A stretch of DNA of 64,000 bases from Dyella flagellata (GTDB lineage Bacteria > Pseudomonadota > Gammaproteobacteria > Xanthomonadales > Rhodanobacteraceae), in assembly GCF_030160275.1 (NCBI RefSeq), contig NZ_BSOA01000020.1:1-64000 (forward strand), read 5' to 3'. Position 1 is the first letter of the stretch. Each line of letters starts with the position of its first letter. The position numbers and the translations under genes are program-made. The notes beneath the pieces were generated by a model that was not told the origin of the DNA, did no database searches, and saw only the letters and a list, made by a program, of their open reading frames with translations. Positions 1 to 9,347 of this stretch are shown one piece after another.

Positions 1-37
1 CGGTGACGGGTACGTAGGAATAGATCAGAGGCTCCCT
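1..37. repeat. Terminal piece of the hairpin repeat element (cut by window start)
   Basis: These bases match, in reverse complement, the left end and subterminal part of the 293-bp element at 31640-31932. The match has one extra base and two mismatches near the outer end. The hairpin part of this copy would lie to the left of the window. It sits just downstream of the FKBP isomerase gene. It shows that the element is present in more than one copy. Confidence 0.75.
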
Positions 38-66
38 AACATCCTAGCGCACGCGTCGCCTCGGCG

Positions 67-819
67 TCAGGGGCCTGGCGCCTGCGGATTCGGTGGTTTG
101 ATGTCGAGCAGCTCAATGTCGAATACCAGCGCCTGGTTCGGACCGATGCGCGGCAACGCGCCCTGTTCGCCGTAGGCCAGCGCAGGCGGGATGACGACCT
201 TCCAGCGATCGCCCACGTGCATGCGTGGGATCACGTACTGCCAACCGCGGATCACCTTGTCCACGGTGAACGTAACCGGCTTGCCGTGCGCCCAGGTACT
301 GTCGAATTCGGTGCCGTCGATCAGCATGCCGCGGTAGTTGACGGTGACCAGGTTGTCGGTGCCCGGGCTGGCCGTACCGTCGCCTTTCTTGATCACCGAA
401 TACTGGATGCCCGAGGGCAGCTGCACCACCCCAGGCAGGGTTGCATTATGCGTCAGATAGTCGGTGCTCTTCTTGGCGTTCTCGGCCGCGATGCGGTTGA
501 ATTCGGCCACGGCCTGCTCATGCATGCGCTCGCCCAGGCCGACCAGCTGGTTGTACATGTCTTGCTTGGAGACCACCGGCGGGCGTTTGGCGTAGGCGTC
601 CTCGATGGCCTTTTGCAGCACGCCCATGTCGATCGGGAAATCGCCGTCGGAGAACTGCGTGCCGATGCGGTAGCCGATGGCATAGGACAGCTTGTGCTTG
701 TCGAGCTTCACCGCCGGGGGATGCTGCTGCGGTGCCCCGGGTGCGTTCGTTCCCTGTGCTTGCACCGCGCCGGCGGCAAGCAGCAGTAGAACCGCAATCA
801 GGCAACGCGCAGGGGTCAT
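67..819 (-). CDS. FKBP-type peptidyl-prolyl cis-trans isomerase, exported (Mip/FkpA-like)
   Basis: This predicted periplasmic or envelope prolyl isomerase would help fold exported proteins. The 250-residue product begins with a hydrophobic signal peptide (about residues 1-22, AQA-like cleavage region), followed by an FKBP N-terminal dimerisation domain (about 40-125) and a full FKBP catalytic domain (about 140-240) with FDST, the VIRGW strand and the PPALAYG loop. I chose the ATG at 819 because it follows a GGAG Shine-Dalgarno and starts the signal peptide; an upstream extension reads as non-coding. The gene stands alone and is divergent from the enoyl-CoA hydratase gene. The family is clear, but which paralogue (FkpA, Mip or another) is not. 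Confidence 0.9.
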   Translation of the reverse strand: MTPARCLIAVLLLLAAGAVQAQGTNAPGAPQQHPPAVKLDKHKLSYAIGYRIGTQFSDGDFPIDMGVLQKAIEDAYAKRPPVVSKQDMYNQLVGLGERMHEQAVAEFNRIAAENAKKSTDYLTHNATLPGVVQLPSGIQYSVIKKGDGTASPGTDNLVTVNYRGMLIDGTEFDSTWAHGKPVTFTVDKVIRGWQYVIPRMHVGDRWKVVIPPALAYGEQGALPRIGPNQALVFDIELLDIKPPNPQAPGP

Positions 820-1132
820 TATTTTCTCCAGGTTGCAAAACCGCCCAACGCCTCCGTGCGGCTGGCATCCTTGAGAGGCCGCCGTGGGCAAACAAAACCG
901 ATGGGTACGACTTGGAGACATGGGGCGGGCTCTAAGCATACGGCGAAAGCCGTCTTCGTAGGCAGTCCTGTAGCTGGATACGATGCTGCCGAATGTTCAG
1001 CGCTGCGGGGGAAGGCTCAACACCCCCAGGCAGATGAGACCAGGCGGCAAGCGGAGACACAGTGAGAAAGCCGCAAGCGGCAAAGGTTCCCGCTGCTAAA
1101 ATCAGCGCTTTAACTTTCCAACGGAGTCCACC
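820..1132. other. Divergent intergenic region without a recognised element
   Basis: This 313-bp gap lies between the divergent FKBP and enoyl-CoA hydratase genes and must hold both promoters. It contains short hairpins such as GGC-GAAA-GCC near 950 and a CTGCGGGGG/CACCCCCAG-type stem near 1005-1030. None matches a riboswitch or RNA family that I can recognise. A GGAG Shine-Dalgarno lies just before the ATG at 1133. Confidence 0.4.
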
Positions 1133-1915
1133 ATGGCCTACCGCAACCTTGAGATCGGCAATCGTGGTGCCGTGCGCACCATCACCGTCAACCGCCCGGA
1201 CAAGCTTAACGCGCTCAATCGCGATACCTTGAACGAGCTGACCCTGGCCTTCAACCAGGCGGCCCAGGACGATGCAGTACGGTCCATCGTGCTGGCCGGG
1301 GCGGGCGACAAGGCGTTCGTCGCCGGGGCGGACATCAGCGAGATGAACGGTTACACGCCGATGCAGGCACAGAGCTTTTCGCGCACCGGCCAGCGGCTGA
1401 TGAGCGGCATCGAGCGGCTCGGCAAGCCGGTGATCGCGCGCATCCAGGGCTTTGCCCTGGGCGGCGGCATGGAACTGGCGATGTGCTGCCACCTGCGCAT
1501 TGCCAGCGAGAAAGCCAAGTTCGGTCAGCCGGAGATCAACCTCGGCCTGATTCCCGGGTTCGGTGGCACCCAGCGCCTGTTGCGCCTGGCCGGCCGCGGC
1601 GCGGCGCTTGAGCTATGCCTTACCGGCAGCAACATCACGGCGCAGCGCGCTTACGAGTTGGGTGTCGTAAATCGCGTGGTGGCGCCCGAAGCCCTGGATG
1701 AAACGGTCAATGCCCTGGCCGACCAGCTGGCGGCAGCGGCCCCGCTGGCGGCGGCGAGCATTCTCGACACCGTGTTGCAGGGCGGCGAGACTTCGCTGGA
1801 TCAAGGCCTGGAATTCGAGACCCAGGCGTTCGCATTGATGTTCGCCACGGAAGACATGAAGGAAGGGACCAGCGCGTTCCTGGGGAAGCGCAAGGCAACC
1901 TTCAATGGTCGGTAG
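1133..1915 (+). CDS. Enoyl-CoA hydratase/isomerase family protein (crotonase)
   Basis: This enzyme of the crotonase superfamily most likely hydrates trans-2-enoyl-CoA in fatty-acid or related acyl-CoA breakdown in the cytoplasm. The 260-residue length is typical. The two catalytic glutamates of true hydratases are present: Glu114 in the GGGMELAM segment and Glu134 in GQPEINLG. The oxyanion-hole segments ([10 protein letters not shown] and FALGGGME) are also intact. The ATG follows a GGAG ribosome site. No beta-oxidation partner is adjacent, so the chain-length specificity and pathway cannot be told. The TAG stop codon is shared with the GTAG that begins the downstream REPIN. Confidence 0.92.
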   Translation: MAYRNLEIGNRGAVRTITVNRPDKLNALNRDTLNELTLAFNQAAQDDAVRSIVLAGAGDKAFVAGADISEMNGYTPMQAQSFSRTGQRLMSGIERLGKPVIARIQGFALGGGMELAMCCHLRIASEKAKFGQPEINLGLIPGFGGTQRLLRLAGRGAALELCLTGSNITAQRAYELGVVNRVVAPEALDETVNALADQLAAAAPLAAASILDTVLQGGETSLDQGLEFETQAFALMFATEDMKEGTSAFLGKRKATFNGR

Positions 1916-1979
1916 GCTGGGATGACTATCCCAGCATCGAGGTGCCGCACGGAAAGCTGGGATGACTATCCCAGCCTAC
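1912..1979. repeat. GTAG-REP doublet (REPIN)
   Basis: Two inverted copies of a GTAGGCTGGGAT-N4-ATCCCAGC-type palindrome are separated by about 19 bp. It runs from GTAG at the left to CTAC at the right. It lies between the convergent enoyl-CoA hydratase and DUF1684 genes, and its left end overlaps the stop codon of the former. Confidence 0.85.
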
Positions 1980-2897
1980 TCAATGACCGCGATATTTCTT
2001 CTCGCCGGCAGTGATGCGCAGGTCCAGGCGATTTTCCGGCGGCGCCAACGGACAGGTCGCGAACGGCGTGAAAGAACAAGGCGGGTTGTAGGCCTTGTTG
2101 AAATCCAGCACCACCTTGCCGTTTTGCGGTAGCGCTGCGTAGAGGAAACGCGCCGCACCATAGGTTTCATGCCCGGAGGTACGGTCGGCGAGCACAAAGA
2201 ACAGTTCGCCGCCCGGTTCTTCCTGGTACGGCAGCAGCTCATAAGTGTGGCCGTCACGGGTAAACACGGCCTTGCCGGGCACCTTGACCGTATCGATGGT
2301 GCCGATCACCGAACCGATCTTCAGGTCATGCGGCGGATCGAACGGCACCCAATCGGCCACGATGTGCCAGGACGGATCGATCGGGAAATAGTCAATACCA
2401 AGGAAATGCTTGCGCGTGGCGGCTTGGACATCCTTCACGCGCAGCGCCTTGCGGCTTTCGCGATCAATCACGTAGAAACTCGCCGTGCCGAAGTCCACCT
2501 TGGTGGGCGCCGCATCGCCTTTGACATGCATGTCATCGATCAGCGCAGCCTCCCCAACCGGCTTACCGTCGATGGTAGCCCCGCTGCCGGCGGCGAGCTT
2601 GATGCTGGCCTGCCCGCTTTTGTCCAGCGTAATCACGCCCAGATGCGCGGGACCCGCCTGCAGGACGATGTCGTTGTCGGTCGCTGTACCCACCTTGTTC
2701 GCGCCTTGCTGCAGCCACTCCAGGCCGATAAGGCTGAGCCAGCCATCCGCCGCGGTCAGCCGTGCGACGCGTTCGGCGCGCCATTTTTCAATGCTTTGCT
2801 GGTACGCGTCGGGGGTTGCTGCTTGTTGGGGGGTATCGGCATGCACGAGGGCCACTCCAGTACTCAAGATCAATCCGACCAGGACGCTGCGCCACAT
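1980..2897 (-). CDS. DUF1684 family exported protein
   Basis: The function is unknown; the product resembles the DUF1684 family found in many bacteria. The 305-residue protein starts with a signal peptide (MWRSVLVGL then a hydrophobic run to about residue 20). The family hallmarks visible are the N-terminal EKWRAERVARLTAADGWL segment and the C-terminal FNKAYNPPC/CPLAPPENRL motif with its two conserved cysteines. The ATG at 2897 has a GGAG site eight bases upstream and gives the signal peptide. The gene is downstream of mutL on the same strand but separated by a REPIN, so it probably has its own promoter or is uncoupled from mutL. Confidence 0.75.
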   Translation of the reverse strand: MWRSVLVGLILSTGVALVHADTPQQAATPDAYQQSIEKWRAERVARLTAADGWLSLIGLEWLQQGANKVGTATDNDIVLQAGPAHLGVITLDKSGQASIKLAAGSGATIDGKPVGEAALIDDMHVKGDAAPTKVDFGTASFYVIDRESRKALRVKDVQAATRKHFLGIDYFPIDPSWHIVADWVPFDPPHDLKIGSVIGTIDTVKVPGKAVFTRDGHTYELLPYQEEPGGELFFVLADRTSGHETYGAARFLYAALPQNGKVVLDFNKAYNPPCSFTPFATCPLAPPENRLDLRITAGEKKYRGH

Positions 2898-2924
2898 GGG
2901 GTCTGCTCCGCTCGATGCAAGTAC

Positions 2925-2990
2925 GTAGGCTGAGGTGATAATCCCAGCTTTCCATGCGGCGTCCAATGCTGGGATTTGATCCCAGCCTAC
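2925..2990. repeat. GTAG-REP doublet (REPIN), left half diverged
   Basis: The repeat has a GTAGGCTGAGGTGATAATCCCAGC left half and a well-conserved right half ending in CAGCCTAC. It lies between the end of mutL and the start of the DUF1684 gene, both on the minus strand, so it occupies the leader of the latter. Confidence 0.8.
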
Positions 2991-3007
2991 ACGAGATCAG
3001 AAGCTCT

Positions 3008-4831
3008 TCAACGCCCCCGCAGAAAAAGCTTATCCAATTCAGTCATGCCCAGCTGCACCCAGGTCGGACGGCCGTGGTTGCATTGGCCAGAACGTTCGGT
3101 AGCTTCCATCTCGCGCAACAGGGCATTCATTTCCGGAACGGTCAGGCGCCGGCCGGCGCGCACCGAACCGTGGCAGGCCATGCTGGATAACAACTCGTTT
3201 TCCAGCTCCTGCAGCTGGCGCGAACTGCCGTGCTGGGCCAGCTCGCCCAGTACGCTGCGGGTAAGTTCAGCCACGTCCGCACCTTCCAGCAAGGCAGGGA
3301 TTCGCCGCACCACCACCGCGGAGGGGCCGCTGCGGGAAAGCTCCAGCCCCCAATCGGCGAGGGCGTCGCCGTGCTCTTCGGCGGCGGCGGCCTCCTTCGC
3401 GCTGACCGGCACCGACAACGGCACCAGCAACATTTGCGAACGAAGATTGCTGCACGCGCGGCCGGCTTTCAGTTTTTCGTAGGTGATGCGCTCGTGCGCG
3501 GCATGCATGTCGATCAGCACCAGGCCGTGAGCATTCTCGGCCAGGATGTAGATGGTCTTGAGCTGCGCGATAGCGTAGCCCAGCGGCGGCGCCTCGCTGT
3601 CATCGGCTGCGGGCAGAGGCTGTTGAACGATGCTCCGCTGCTCGGCCATCGGTTCACCCAGCAAAGTGGCGTATTCGACCAACGGTTCGTCACGAACGCC
3701 CAAGCGCAGCCGGCTTTGCGACGCGCTCGCCGGCCAGTTGCTCACCTGCCGGTTCACTTCCTGCACCACGGTCGATGCCACGCCCGCGGCGGCGGGCCAC
3801 GCCGGCGCTTCCACTGCCGCCTGTTGCCCGGCGCGCGTTTCCGCGAGCGCTTCATGCAAAGTGCGGAACAGGAAATCGTGCACCAGGCGTTGCTCGCGAA
3901 AGCGCACTTCGCTCTTGGCCGGATGCACGTTCACATCCACGCCGACGGGATCCAGCTCCAGATAGAGCACGAAGGCCGGATGGCGACCATGGAACAGCAC
4001 GTCGGCATAGGCCTGCCGCACCGCGTGCGCGACTATCCGATCGCGCACCAGGCGCCCGTTTACGTAGAAATACTGCGCATCGGCCTGCGGCCGCGAAGCC
4101 GTCGGCAATCCGACCCATCCTGACAGACGCATGCCTGCCGAAGCATGATCGATGCGCAGGCTCTGCTGCGGGAAGTTTTCGCCGAGCATTTCCGCCACGC
4201 GCAGCAACATGGCCGCCTCGTCACGCGCCGCCTTCCACACGCGCACCGATTTGCCATTGTGGCTCAGGCGAAACTCCACGCCGCCACGCGCCAGGGCAAG
4301 CGACTTGAGCAGATCGTCGATATGCGCGAATTCGGTGCGTTCCGCGCGCAGAAACTTTCTGCGCGCCGGCACGTTGTAGAACAGGTCGCGCAATTCCACG
4401 CTGGTGCCCTGCGGATGCTGCGCGGGCCTCACGTCCTGCATGCGGCCACTGTCGACTTCGATACGGAAGGCATTGTCCGCGCCACGCAGGCGCGAGGTCA
4501 TCGCGAAGCGCCCCACCGAGGCCATCGACGCCAGCGCTTCGCCACGAAAACCCATGCTTGCCACGTGTTCGAGATCGTCGAAGCTGCCGATCTTGCTGGT
4601 GGCGTGCGAGGCGACGGCCAACGGCAGATCATCGGCCGCGATGCCGTCGCCGTCATCGCGCACGCGAATCAGGCGCGCGCCACCGAGCTCGATATCGACC
4701 TCCACGCGCCCTGCGCCGGCGTCAAGACTGTTTTCGACCAGTTCCTTCACCACCGAAGACGGCCGTTCGATGACCTCGCCAGCGGCGATCTGATTGATGA
4801 GTTCGGGAGGCAGAGGGCGGATACGGGACAT
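3008..4831 (-). CDS. mutL: DNA mismatch repair protein MutL
   Basis: MutL couples mismatch recognition by MutS to strand removal. The 607-residue protein has the GHKL ATPase start ([21 protein letters not shown] around residues 33-40, and GFRGEAL) and a C-terminal dimerisation domain. The C-terminal domain carries [12 protein letters not shown] at about residue 440, which fits the DxHA(x)2E(x)4E metal-binding endonuclease motif of MutL proteins from bacteria without MutH. The ATG at 4831 begins the conserved [15 protein letters not shown] start; a TTG nine bases upstream is less likely. It follows amiC by 91 bp, as in the common amiC-mutL arrangement. Confidence 0.96.
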   Translation of the reverse strand: MSRIRPLPPELINQIAAGEVIERPSSVVKELVENSLDAGAGRVEVDIELGGARLIRVRDDGDGIAADDLPLAVASHATSKIGSFDDLEHVASMGFRGEALASMASVGRFAMTSRLRGADNAFRIEVDSGRMQDVRPAQHPQGTSVELRDLFYNVPARRKFLRAERTEFAHIDDLLKSLALARGGVEFRLSHNGKSVRVWKAARDEAAMLLRVAEMLGENFPQQSLRIDHASAGMRLSGWVGLPTASRPQADAQYFYVNGRLVRDRIVAHAVRQAYADVLFHGRHPAFVLYLELDPVGVDVNVHPAKSEVRFREQRLVHDFLFRTLHEALAETRAGQQAAVEAPAWPAAAGVASTVVQEVNRQVSNWPASASQSRLRLGVRDEPLVEYATLLGEPMAEQRSIVQQPLPAADDSEAPPLGYAIAQLKTIYILAENAHGLVLIDMHAAHERITYEKLKAGRACSNLRSQMLLVPLSVPVSAKEAAAAEEHGDALADWGLELSRSGPSAVVVRRIPALLEGADVAELTRSVLGELAQHGSSRQLQELENELLSSMACHGSVRAGRRLTVPEMNALLREMEATERSGQCNHGRPTWVQLGMTELDKLFLRGR

Positions 4832-4895
4832 GGGGCGCAAGCTTAGCAGCGCCGCGTCGCATCAACTATCCGGATATCGATGGTTGCAGTGCGCA

Positions 4896-4921
4896 GGGCT
4901 GGGATGGTCATCCCAGCCTAC
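4896..4921. repeat. Single GTAG-REP
   Basis: One palindrome (GGCTGGGATGGTCATCCCAGCCTAC) lies between the stop of amiC and the start of mutL. It could form a hairpin in a read-through transcript of the amiC-mutL cluster. Confidence 0.8.
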
Positions 4922-4922
4922 G

Positions 4923-6449
4923 TCAACTGTTGGGTATCACCAGCATCGTGCCGATGCGCACGCTGTTGCTGCTGATGCCGTTGACGTTCTTGAGTGAATC
5001 CACGCTCACGCCGTACTGCTTGGCAATGCTGCGCAAGGTTTCGCCATTGGCTACACGATGCATGTCACGCACGTCCGCATCGGCGGCTTCGCCGGTGCTG
5101 GCCACGGTGTCGGATTTGGCATCGTTAGGCAGCACCCCCTTGCGGCGCGCGGCCTCCATCGCAAACCAGGTGCCCTGCGGCGGATTGCTCAGGAAATAAC
5201 CCTTCACCCCATCCATGATCGCGGTGGCAAGCTGCTGCTGGTGGGCAGGATCGCGCAGCCGGTGCTCCTCGGACGGATTGCTGATGAAGGCCGTTTCCAC
5301 CAGGATCGATGGCACGTCCGGCGAACGCAGCACTACGAAGTTGGCGCGCTCCACGTAGCCGCGATGGGTGGGCCCAAGCGCCGAGAGCGCGTTCAGCACG
5401 TTCTGCGCTACCGTCTCGCTCGCCTGCACCGCCCAGCCCTGCTGCATATCGAGCAACACGGAGGCAAGGCTGTCGTTCTCGGCGGCCAACGATACGCCGC
5501 CGATCAGATCGGAACTGTTTTCACGATCGGCCAGCATCTGCGCTGCCACCGAGCTCTTGCCGCGCGGCGACAGCACCCACACGGACGAACCTTTTGCGTC
5601 GCTGCTGGTGTACGAGTCGGCGTGAACCGACACGAACAGGTCCGCCTGATTCTGGCGGGCGATCTCATAGCGCTGCTTCAGCGGGATGAAGTAGTCGCCA
5701 TCACGCGTGAGGACTGCCTTCATGCCCGGCTGGCGGTTGATCAGCGCGGCAAGATTGCGCGCCACCGCGAGCGTGACGTTCTTCTCCAGCGTGCCGTCGG
5801 GGCCGTGGGCGCCCTGATCCTTGCCGCCGTGGCCAGCATCCACCGCCACCACGACCTGGCGCTGGCTGTTCAGCAACACCGCCGCCTGGCGGGTAGTGAC
5901 ACCCTTGCGGGAGGTCAGCTTGCTGCTCGCGTTGATCACCACCGGTGCGGGGGCGTCGGCCTGGTCGACCGGGGCCGCCTTGCTGGGCGCTACAGCGGTG
6001 TCTTCGCCGCTGCGATCCGGCGCCGAGGCTTTGGCCGGCGCAACCGGTTGCTTGCCGCTGCCAGGATAAAGATCCAGCACGAGCCGATAGCCGGCCTGAC
6101 CGGACGGACCGAGCACGAAGGTCTTCGGCTGGCTGTTTGGCGCGACCGAAGCGGTCAGGCGCAGCGAATCCCCCTGCCCTGCACTGGTCAGGCTCTTGAA
6201 CATGCCCTGCGCGGCAGGTGCAAGCCGGCCGCTGGCGCTACTGCTGGCCAGCTCGAGCACGATCCGGTCACCGTCCTGGCTGAGCTTGTATTTGGCGGGG
6301 CCGGAAAGATCGAACACCACGCGGGTGTAGTCATGGCCGGCCCAAACGCGGGCGTTCTTTACCTCGGCCGCTTGCAGGGCGAAACCGGGCGCCGCGGCAA
6401 GCATCGCGGTAGCAACCAGGCAACAAATGCGAGTGAGATAGCCCCTCAT
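4923..6449 (-). CDS. amiC: N-acetylmuramoyl-L-alanine amidase with AMIN and LysM domains (AmiC/AmiB type)
   Basis: This is a periplasmic amidase that cleaves the peptide stem from peptidoglycan during daughter-cell separation. The 508-residue product has a signal peptide (to about residue 28), an AMIN domain (about 29-130), a low-complexity linker, an Amidase_3 zinc domain (about 195-410, with VDAGHGGKDQG, SVHADS and VETAFISNP) and a C-terminal LysM (about 462-506). The AMIN domain usually directs the enzyme to the division site; LysM binds glycan. Neighbours nnr, tsaE and mutL match the conserved cluster, but two permease genes separate it from tsaE. AmiB and AmiC are hard to tell apart here. 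Confidence 0.9.
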   Translation of the reverse strand: MRGYLTRICCLVATAMLAAAPGFALQAAEVKNARVWAGHDYTRVVFDLSGPAKYKLSQDGDRIVLELASSSASGRLAPAAQGMFKSLTSAGQGDSLRLTASVAPNSQPKTFVLGPSGQAGYRLVLDLYPGSGKQPVAPAKASAPDRSGEDTAVAPSKAAPVDQADAPAPVVINASSKLTSRKGVTTRQAAVLLNSQRQVVVAVDAGHGGKDQGAHGPDGTLEKNVTLAVARNLAALINRQPGMKAVLTRDGDYFIPLKQRYEIARQNQADLFVSVHADSYTSSDAKGSSVWVLSPRGKSSVAAQMLADRENSSDLIGGVSLAAENDSLASVLLDMQQGWAVQASETVAQNVLNALSALGPTHRGYVERANFVVLRSPDVPSILVETAFISNPSEEHRLRDPAHQQQLATAIMDGVKGYFLSNPPQGTWFAMEAARRKGVLPNDAKSDTVASTGEAADADVRDMHRVANGETLRSIAKQYGVSVDSLKNVNGISSNSVRIGTMLVIPNS

Positions 6450-6582
6450 GGTGCCGCATTGAAGCTCACCAGATTCCTGAATGCAAGAGATTTTTCTTTA
6501 AATTTCCATGGGCTGCATGGCTTTTATCAGAATGCGCTGAAGCTTCCGCTACCGCCCAGCAGGCTGATCGAGGCAAAACGCC

Positions 6583-7824
6583 TCATCCCGCCGCTGCCGC
6601 GGCGGGTGAAATACACGATGCCCGCAGAGCCGGCGCCAGCACGGCAAGCTGCCCAGTCACCCACAGTGCCACCGCACCCAGCGGAAAATAGAACCAGGGC
6701 AGCCGCGGCAATTCGTAGTAATGCATCAGCAACGCGCTCAGGCCATAAGCCAGCGCCATGCCCAGCATCACGCCCAGGCTGGTGAGCAGGAAATTTTCCA
6801 GCATGAAGTAGCGCAGGATATCGGTGCGGGTGGCCCCGAGGGCCCGGCGTACACCGATGTGGCGTCGTCGCTGCTGCACCCAATAGCTGCTCAAGCCGAC
6901 GATGCCCAGGCCGGTGATCAGCAGCAAGGTAACGCATAACCCGGCCAGCATCCTGGCCATGGCCAGGTCCTTGCCGAGCTGCTCCTTGCGCGCATCGGTC
7001 ACTGGCCGTTGCGACATGATGGCTACGTGCGGATCAAGCCGATGCAAAGTATCCACAGCGGCATGCAGGACCTGTTGGCGCTGGCTGGGGTCGGCGGTGC
7101 GGAGCAGATAGTAGACGCCATCGTCGAGCCACAGGCGCATCGGCAAAACGATGCTGTAATCCTCCTCACCAGGGCCGTAGATCGCGTTCGGGCGTGGTAA
7201 GTGTTCGACGACGCCGACCACCGTCGTCGGAGGCTTGCCGCTGGTGAAATAGAACTGCTTGCCGAGCGGGTTTTGGCCGGGCCACACGCGCTTGGCCAGC
7301 GCCGTGGTAATCAGCGCTTCCGACGGCGCAAGCACGCTGCCCGGCTTGAAGACGTCGGCGTAGTCGACAAAGCCAAGCGGGTTCAGCCAGCGGCCGGCCA
7401 CCAGGCGCAAGCCGAGGGTCTTGGCGAATTCCTCTCCACCGTAGACCGCCACCAGTACGCCGGATCGGCTTTCCGCATCCTTCTCGTTGAGTGCAATGTA
7501 GCCGGGGAAGAAGGCACTGTAGTCCAGCGGCACCTGGTTGCTCAGCGTTACGCCCTGCACGCCGGGGATCTGGCGCAAGGCGTCCGCCGTTTCGCGCGTG
7601 CGCCGCTTGGCTTCGTCGCTGTGAGGGGTAAGCAGAGTGTCGGCATTGATTTCAACCAGCCGATCCTCGTCGAAGCCGGCGGGCATGTGCAGCCGCTCCA
7701 AGTGCAAGGTCATCAGGAAGACGCTGTTGCTCACCACGCCACAGCTGAGGGCGATCACCAGCACCAGCAGAAAAAGCACCACCTTGTGCCGGAGCAGTGC
7801 GGAGAGTATCGGCTTGAGGTCCAT
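6583..7824 (-). CDS. MacB/FtsX-type ABC transporter permease (second of a pair)
   Basis: This is an inner-membrane permease of the MacB/FtsX superfamily. The 413-residue protein has an N-terminal membrane segment (about 13-35), a large periplasmic MacB-type domain, and a C-terminal FtsX domain with three helices containing the family signature RRRHIGVRRALGATRTDILR. It starts 12 bp after the first permease gene, so the two are translated together. No ATP-binding subunit is present in the window, so the partner ATPase must be elsewhere or the operon has lost it. It is interposed between tsaE and amiC. The substrate cannot be told. Confidence 0.85.
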   Translation of the reverse strand: MDLKPILSALLRHKVVLFLLVLVIALSCGVVSNSVFLMTLHLERLHMPAGFDEDRLVEINADTLLTPHSDEAKRRTRETADALRQIPGVQGVTLSNQVPLDYSAFFPGYIALNEKDAESRSGVLVAVYGGEEFAKTLGLRLVAGRWLNPLGFVDYADVFKPGSVLAPSEALITTALAKRVWPGQNPLGKQFYFTSGKPPTTVVGVVEHLPRPNAIYGPGEEDYSIVLPMRLWLDDGVYYLLRTADPSQRQQVLHAAVDTLHRLDPHVAIMSQRPVTDARKEQLGKDLAMARMLAGLCVTLLLITGLGIVGLSSYWVQQRRRHIGVRRALGATRTDILRYFMLENFLLTSLGVMLGMALAYGLSALLMHYYELPRLPWFYFPLGAVALWVTGQLAVLAPALRASCISPAAAAAG

Positions 7825-7836
7825 GACTAAAGTTGC

Positions 7837-9180
7837 TCACTGGGTCTTGAGCTGCAGGGCCGGCGAGACCTGGCAGGCGCGCCATGCTGGCAATAAGCCG
7901 ACCAGCAGGCTGCTGGCCAGCGCAATCACGATGCTGATGATCAGCATGCCGACGTCCATGTGCACCAGCGTGGCATAGTCGATGTCGCCATCTTGCTGCT
8001 GCCGCAACAGCCACAGCCCGCCGTAGGCCAGCACCAGTCCGATCAGGCCGCCCGCGACACCGATCATGCCGGCCTCCACCAGCAGCTGCGCAAACACAGC
8101 CCGCCGCGACGCCCCCATGGCCCGACGTACACCCACGTTACCGATGCCGCGCATGAATTTGGCCAGCATCAGTCCGGTGGCATTGATCAGGCAGACCAGC
8201 AGAAAACCGAAAGCCAGCCACACCTGCACGCGTGCATCGTCGGGAACGGCGTGGAAAGCCTCCAGCCATTGCGTCACGGAACGCAGACGTACGTTGGGTG
8301 GCCGCTGGAACCGGCCGATCGCTTTCTGATCCTCCGAGTAATGGATGAGAAAGTCGCGATAGGCCGCCACCTTGGCCGCGCTGTCCAATTGCACCCACAT
8401 TTGCAGCCACGCACAGGGCGCGGTCTTCTTCTGCCGATTGTCTGGCGGAAAAGGAACTTTTTCGTCCCAGCAGCGCCGGCTGCCTGCGGGATGCAGATCG
8501 GCATCGATAGCCGAGGTCAACGGGATGTAGGCCTCGTAGACATCGCTCAATTCGATGGCCTGGTAGGAGCCGTAGATGCGCGGCAGGATCTGCCAATGAT
8601 CCAGCACACCTACCACGCGAAACGGTACGCCCCTCAGCACGACGATATGGCCGACGCTGTTCGCGCCGCCGAACAGCATGTCGTTGAGCGTATCGGTGAT
8701 GACAACCACGCGCGTACCGCGCTCATCATCGGCCTCGCTCCAGGCGGCACCGTAACGGAAGGGAGCGCCAAACATGGGGAAGAAGTCGGTAGTCGTGTAG
8801 AGCCCAAAGGAGTGGCTCGGCCGGACCTTGCCATCCGGCAGCTCCACACGGAAAGAACCGGTCGACATCACCGCCTGGCGATCCGCGCGGTGCGCATGCA
8901 ACAGGTTCATGGCATCGATCCAGCTCAACTGGATATAGGGCTCTTCGGCGCCGGCATGCAGGTTGGTCTTGCTCCGATCGGCGTATTGGCGCGGGTCCAG
9001 CTGTGGCCGAAAAAGCTTGCCGCTACGCCCAGGATAGGGATCCCGTGCCAGCACGTGATAAACGGTAAGTGCAGTCATGCTGGCACCGATACCGATGGCG
9101 ATGGTCAGCACCATCAACAGCGTCAGCGCTATGTCGCGACTAAGACTCCGTATGGCCAACACAGCGTAATAACCGAGCAC
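7837..9180 (-). CDS. MacB/FtsX-type ABC transporter permease (first of a pair)
   Basis: This inner-membrane permease is of the same family as its downstream neighbour. From a GTG at 9180, which has a good GGAGGGAAC Shine-Dalgarno, the product is 447 residues. It starts with LGYYAVLAIRSLSRD, the usual start of this group, and a first membrane helix. A large periplasmic MacB_PCD domain follows, then the FtsX helices with GNVGVRRAMGASRRAVF. An upstream start at 9255 is possible but lacks a ribosome site. The pair resembles two-gene permease sets that work with a MacB-like ATPase, here missing. Confidence 0.85.
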   Translation of the reverse strand: MLGYYAVLAIRSLSRDIALTLLMVLTIAIGIGASMTALTVYHVLARDPYPGRSGKLFRPQLDPRQYADRSKTNLHAGAEEPYIQLSWIDAMNLLHAHRADRQAVMSTGSFRVELPDGKVRPSHSFGLYTTTDFFPMFGAPFRYGAAWSEADDERGTRVVVITDTLNDMLFGGANSVGHIVVLRGVPFRVVGVLDHWQILPRIYGSYQAIELSDVYEAYIPLTSAIDADLHPAGSRRCWDEKVPFPPDNRQKKTAPCAWLQMWVQLDSAAKVAAYRDFLIHYSEDQKAIGRFQRPPNVRLRSVTQWLEAFHAVPDDARVQVWLAFGFLLVCLINATGLMLAKFMRGIGNVGVRRAMGASRRAVFAQLLVEAGMIGVAGGLIGLVLAYGGLWLLRQQQDGDIDYATLVHMDVGMLIISIVIALASSLLVGLLPAWRACQVSPALQLKTQ

Positions 9181-9347
9181 GAGTTCCCTCCCCCACTCCA
9201 ATCGTTCCTGATCAAATGCGCGATCATCGCCAGCTTGTCTTCTTATAAAGTTCACATGATCCGTCTAAAGAATGTGAAGCCATCGACGAAACTTGCGTCA
9301 AACTTTCTGCGAATACGGCGTGCGCCTACGCGCGCGTCTTAGGACGC

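Noticed and set aside
820-1132. Riboswitch in front of the enoyl-CoA hydratase or FKBP gene
   Set aside because: Short hairpins are present, but no core of a glycine, TPP, cobalamin or other known switch can be read.
5058-6785. Long open frame on the plus strand opposite amiC
   Set aside because: It is the antisense shadow of amiC, rich in Arg and His, with no recognisable domain.
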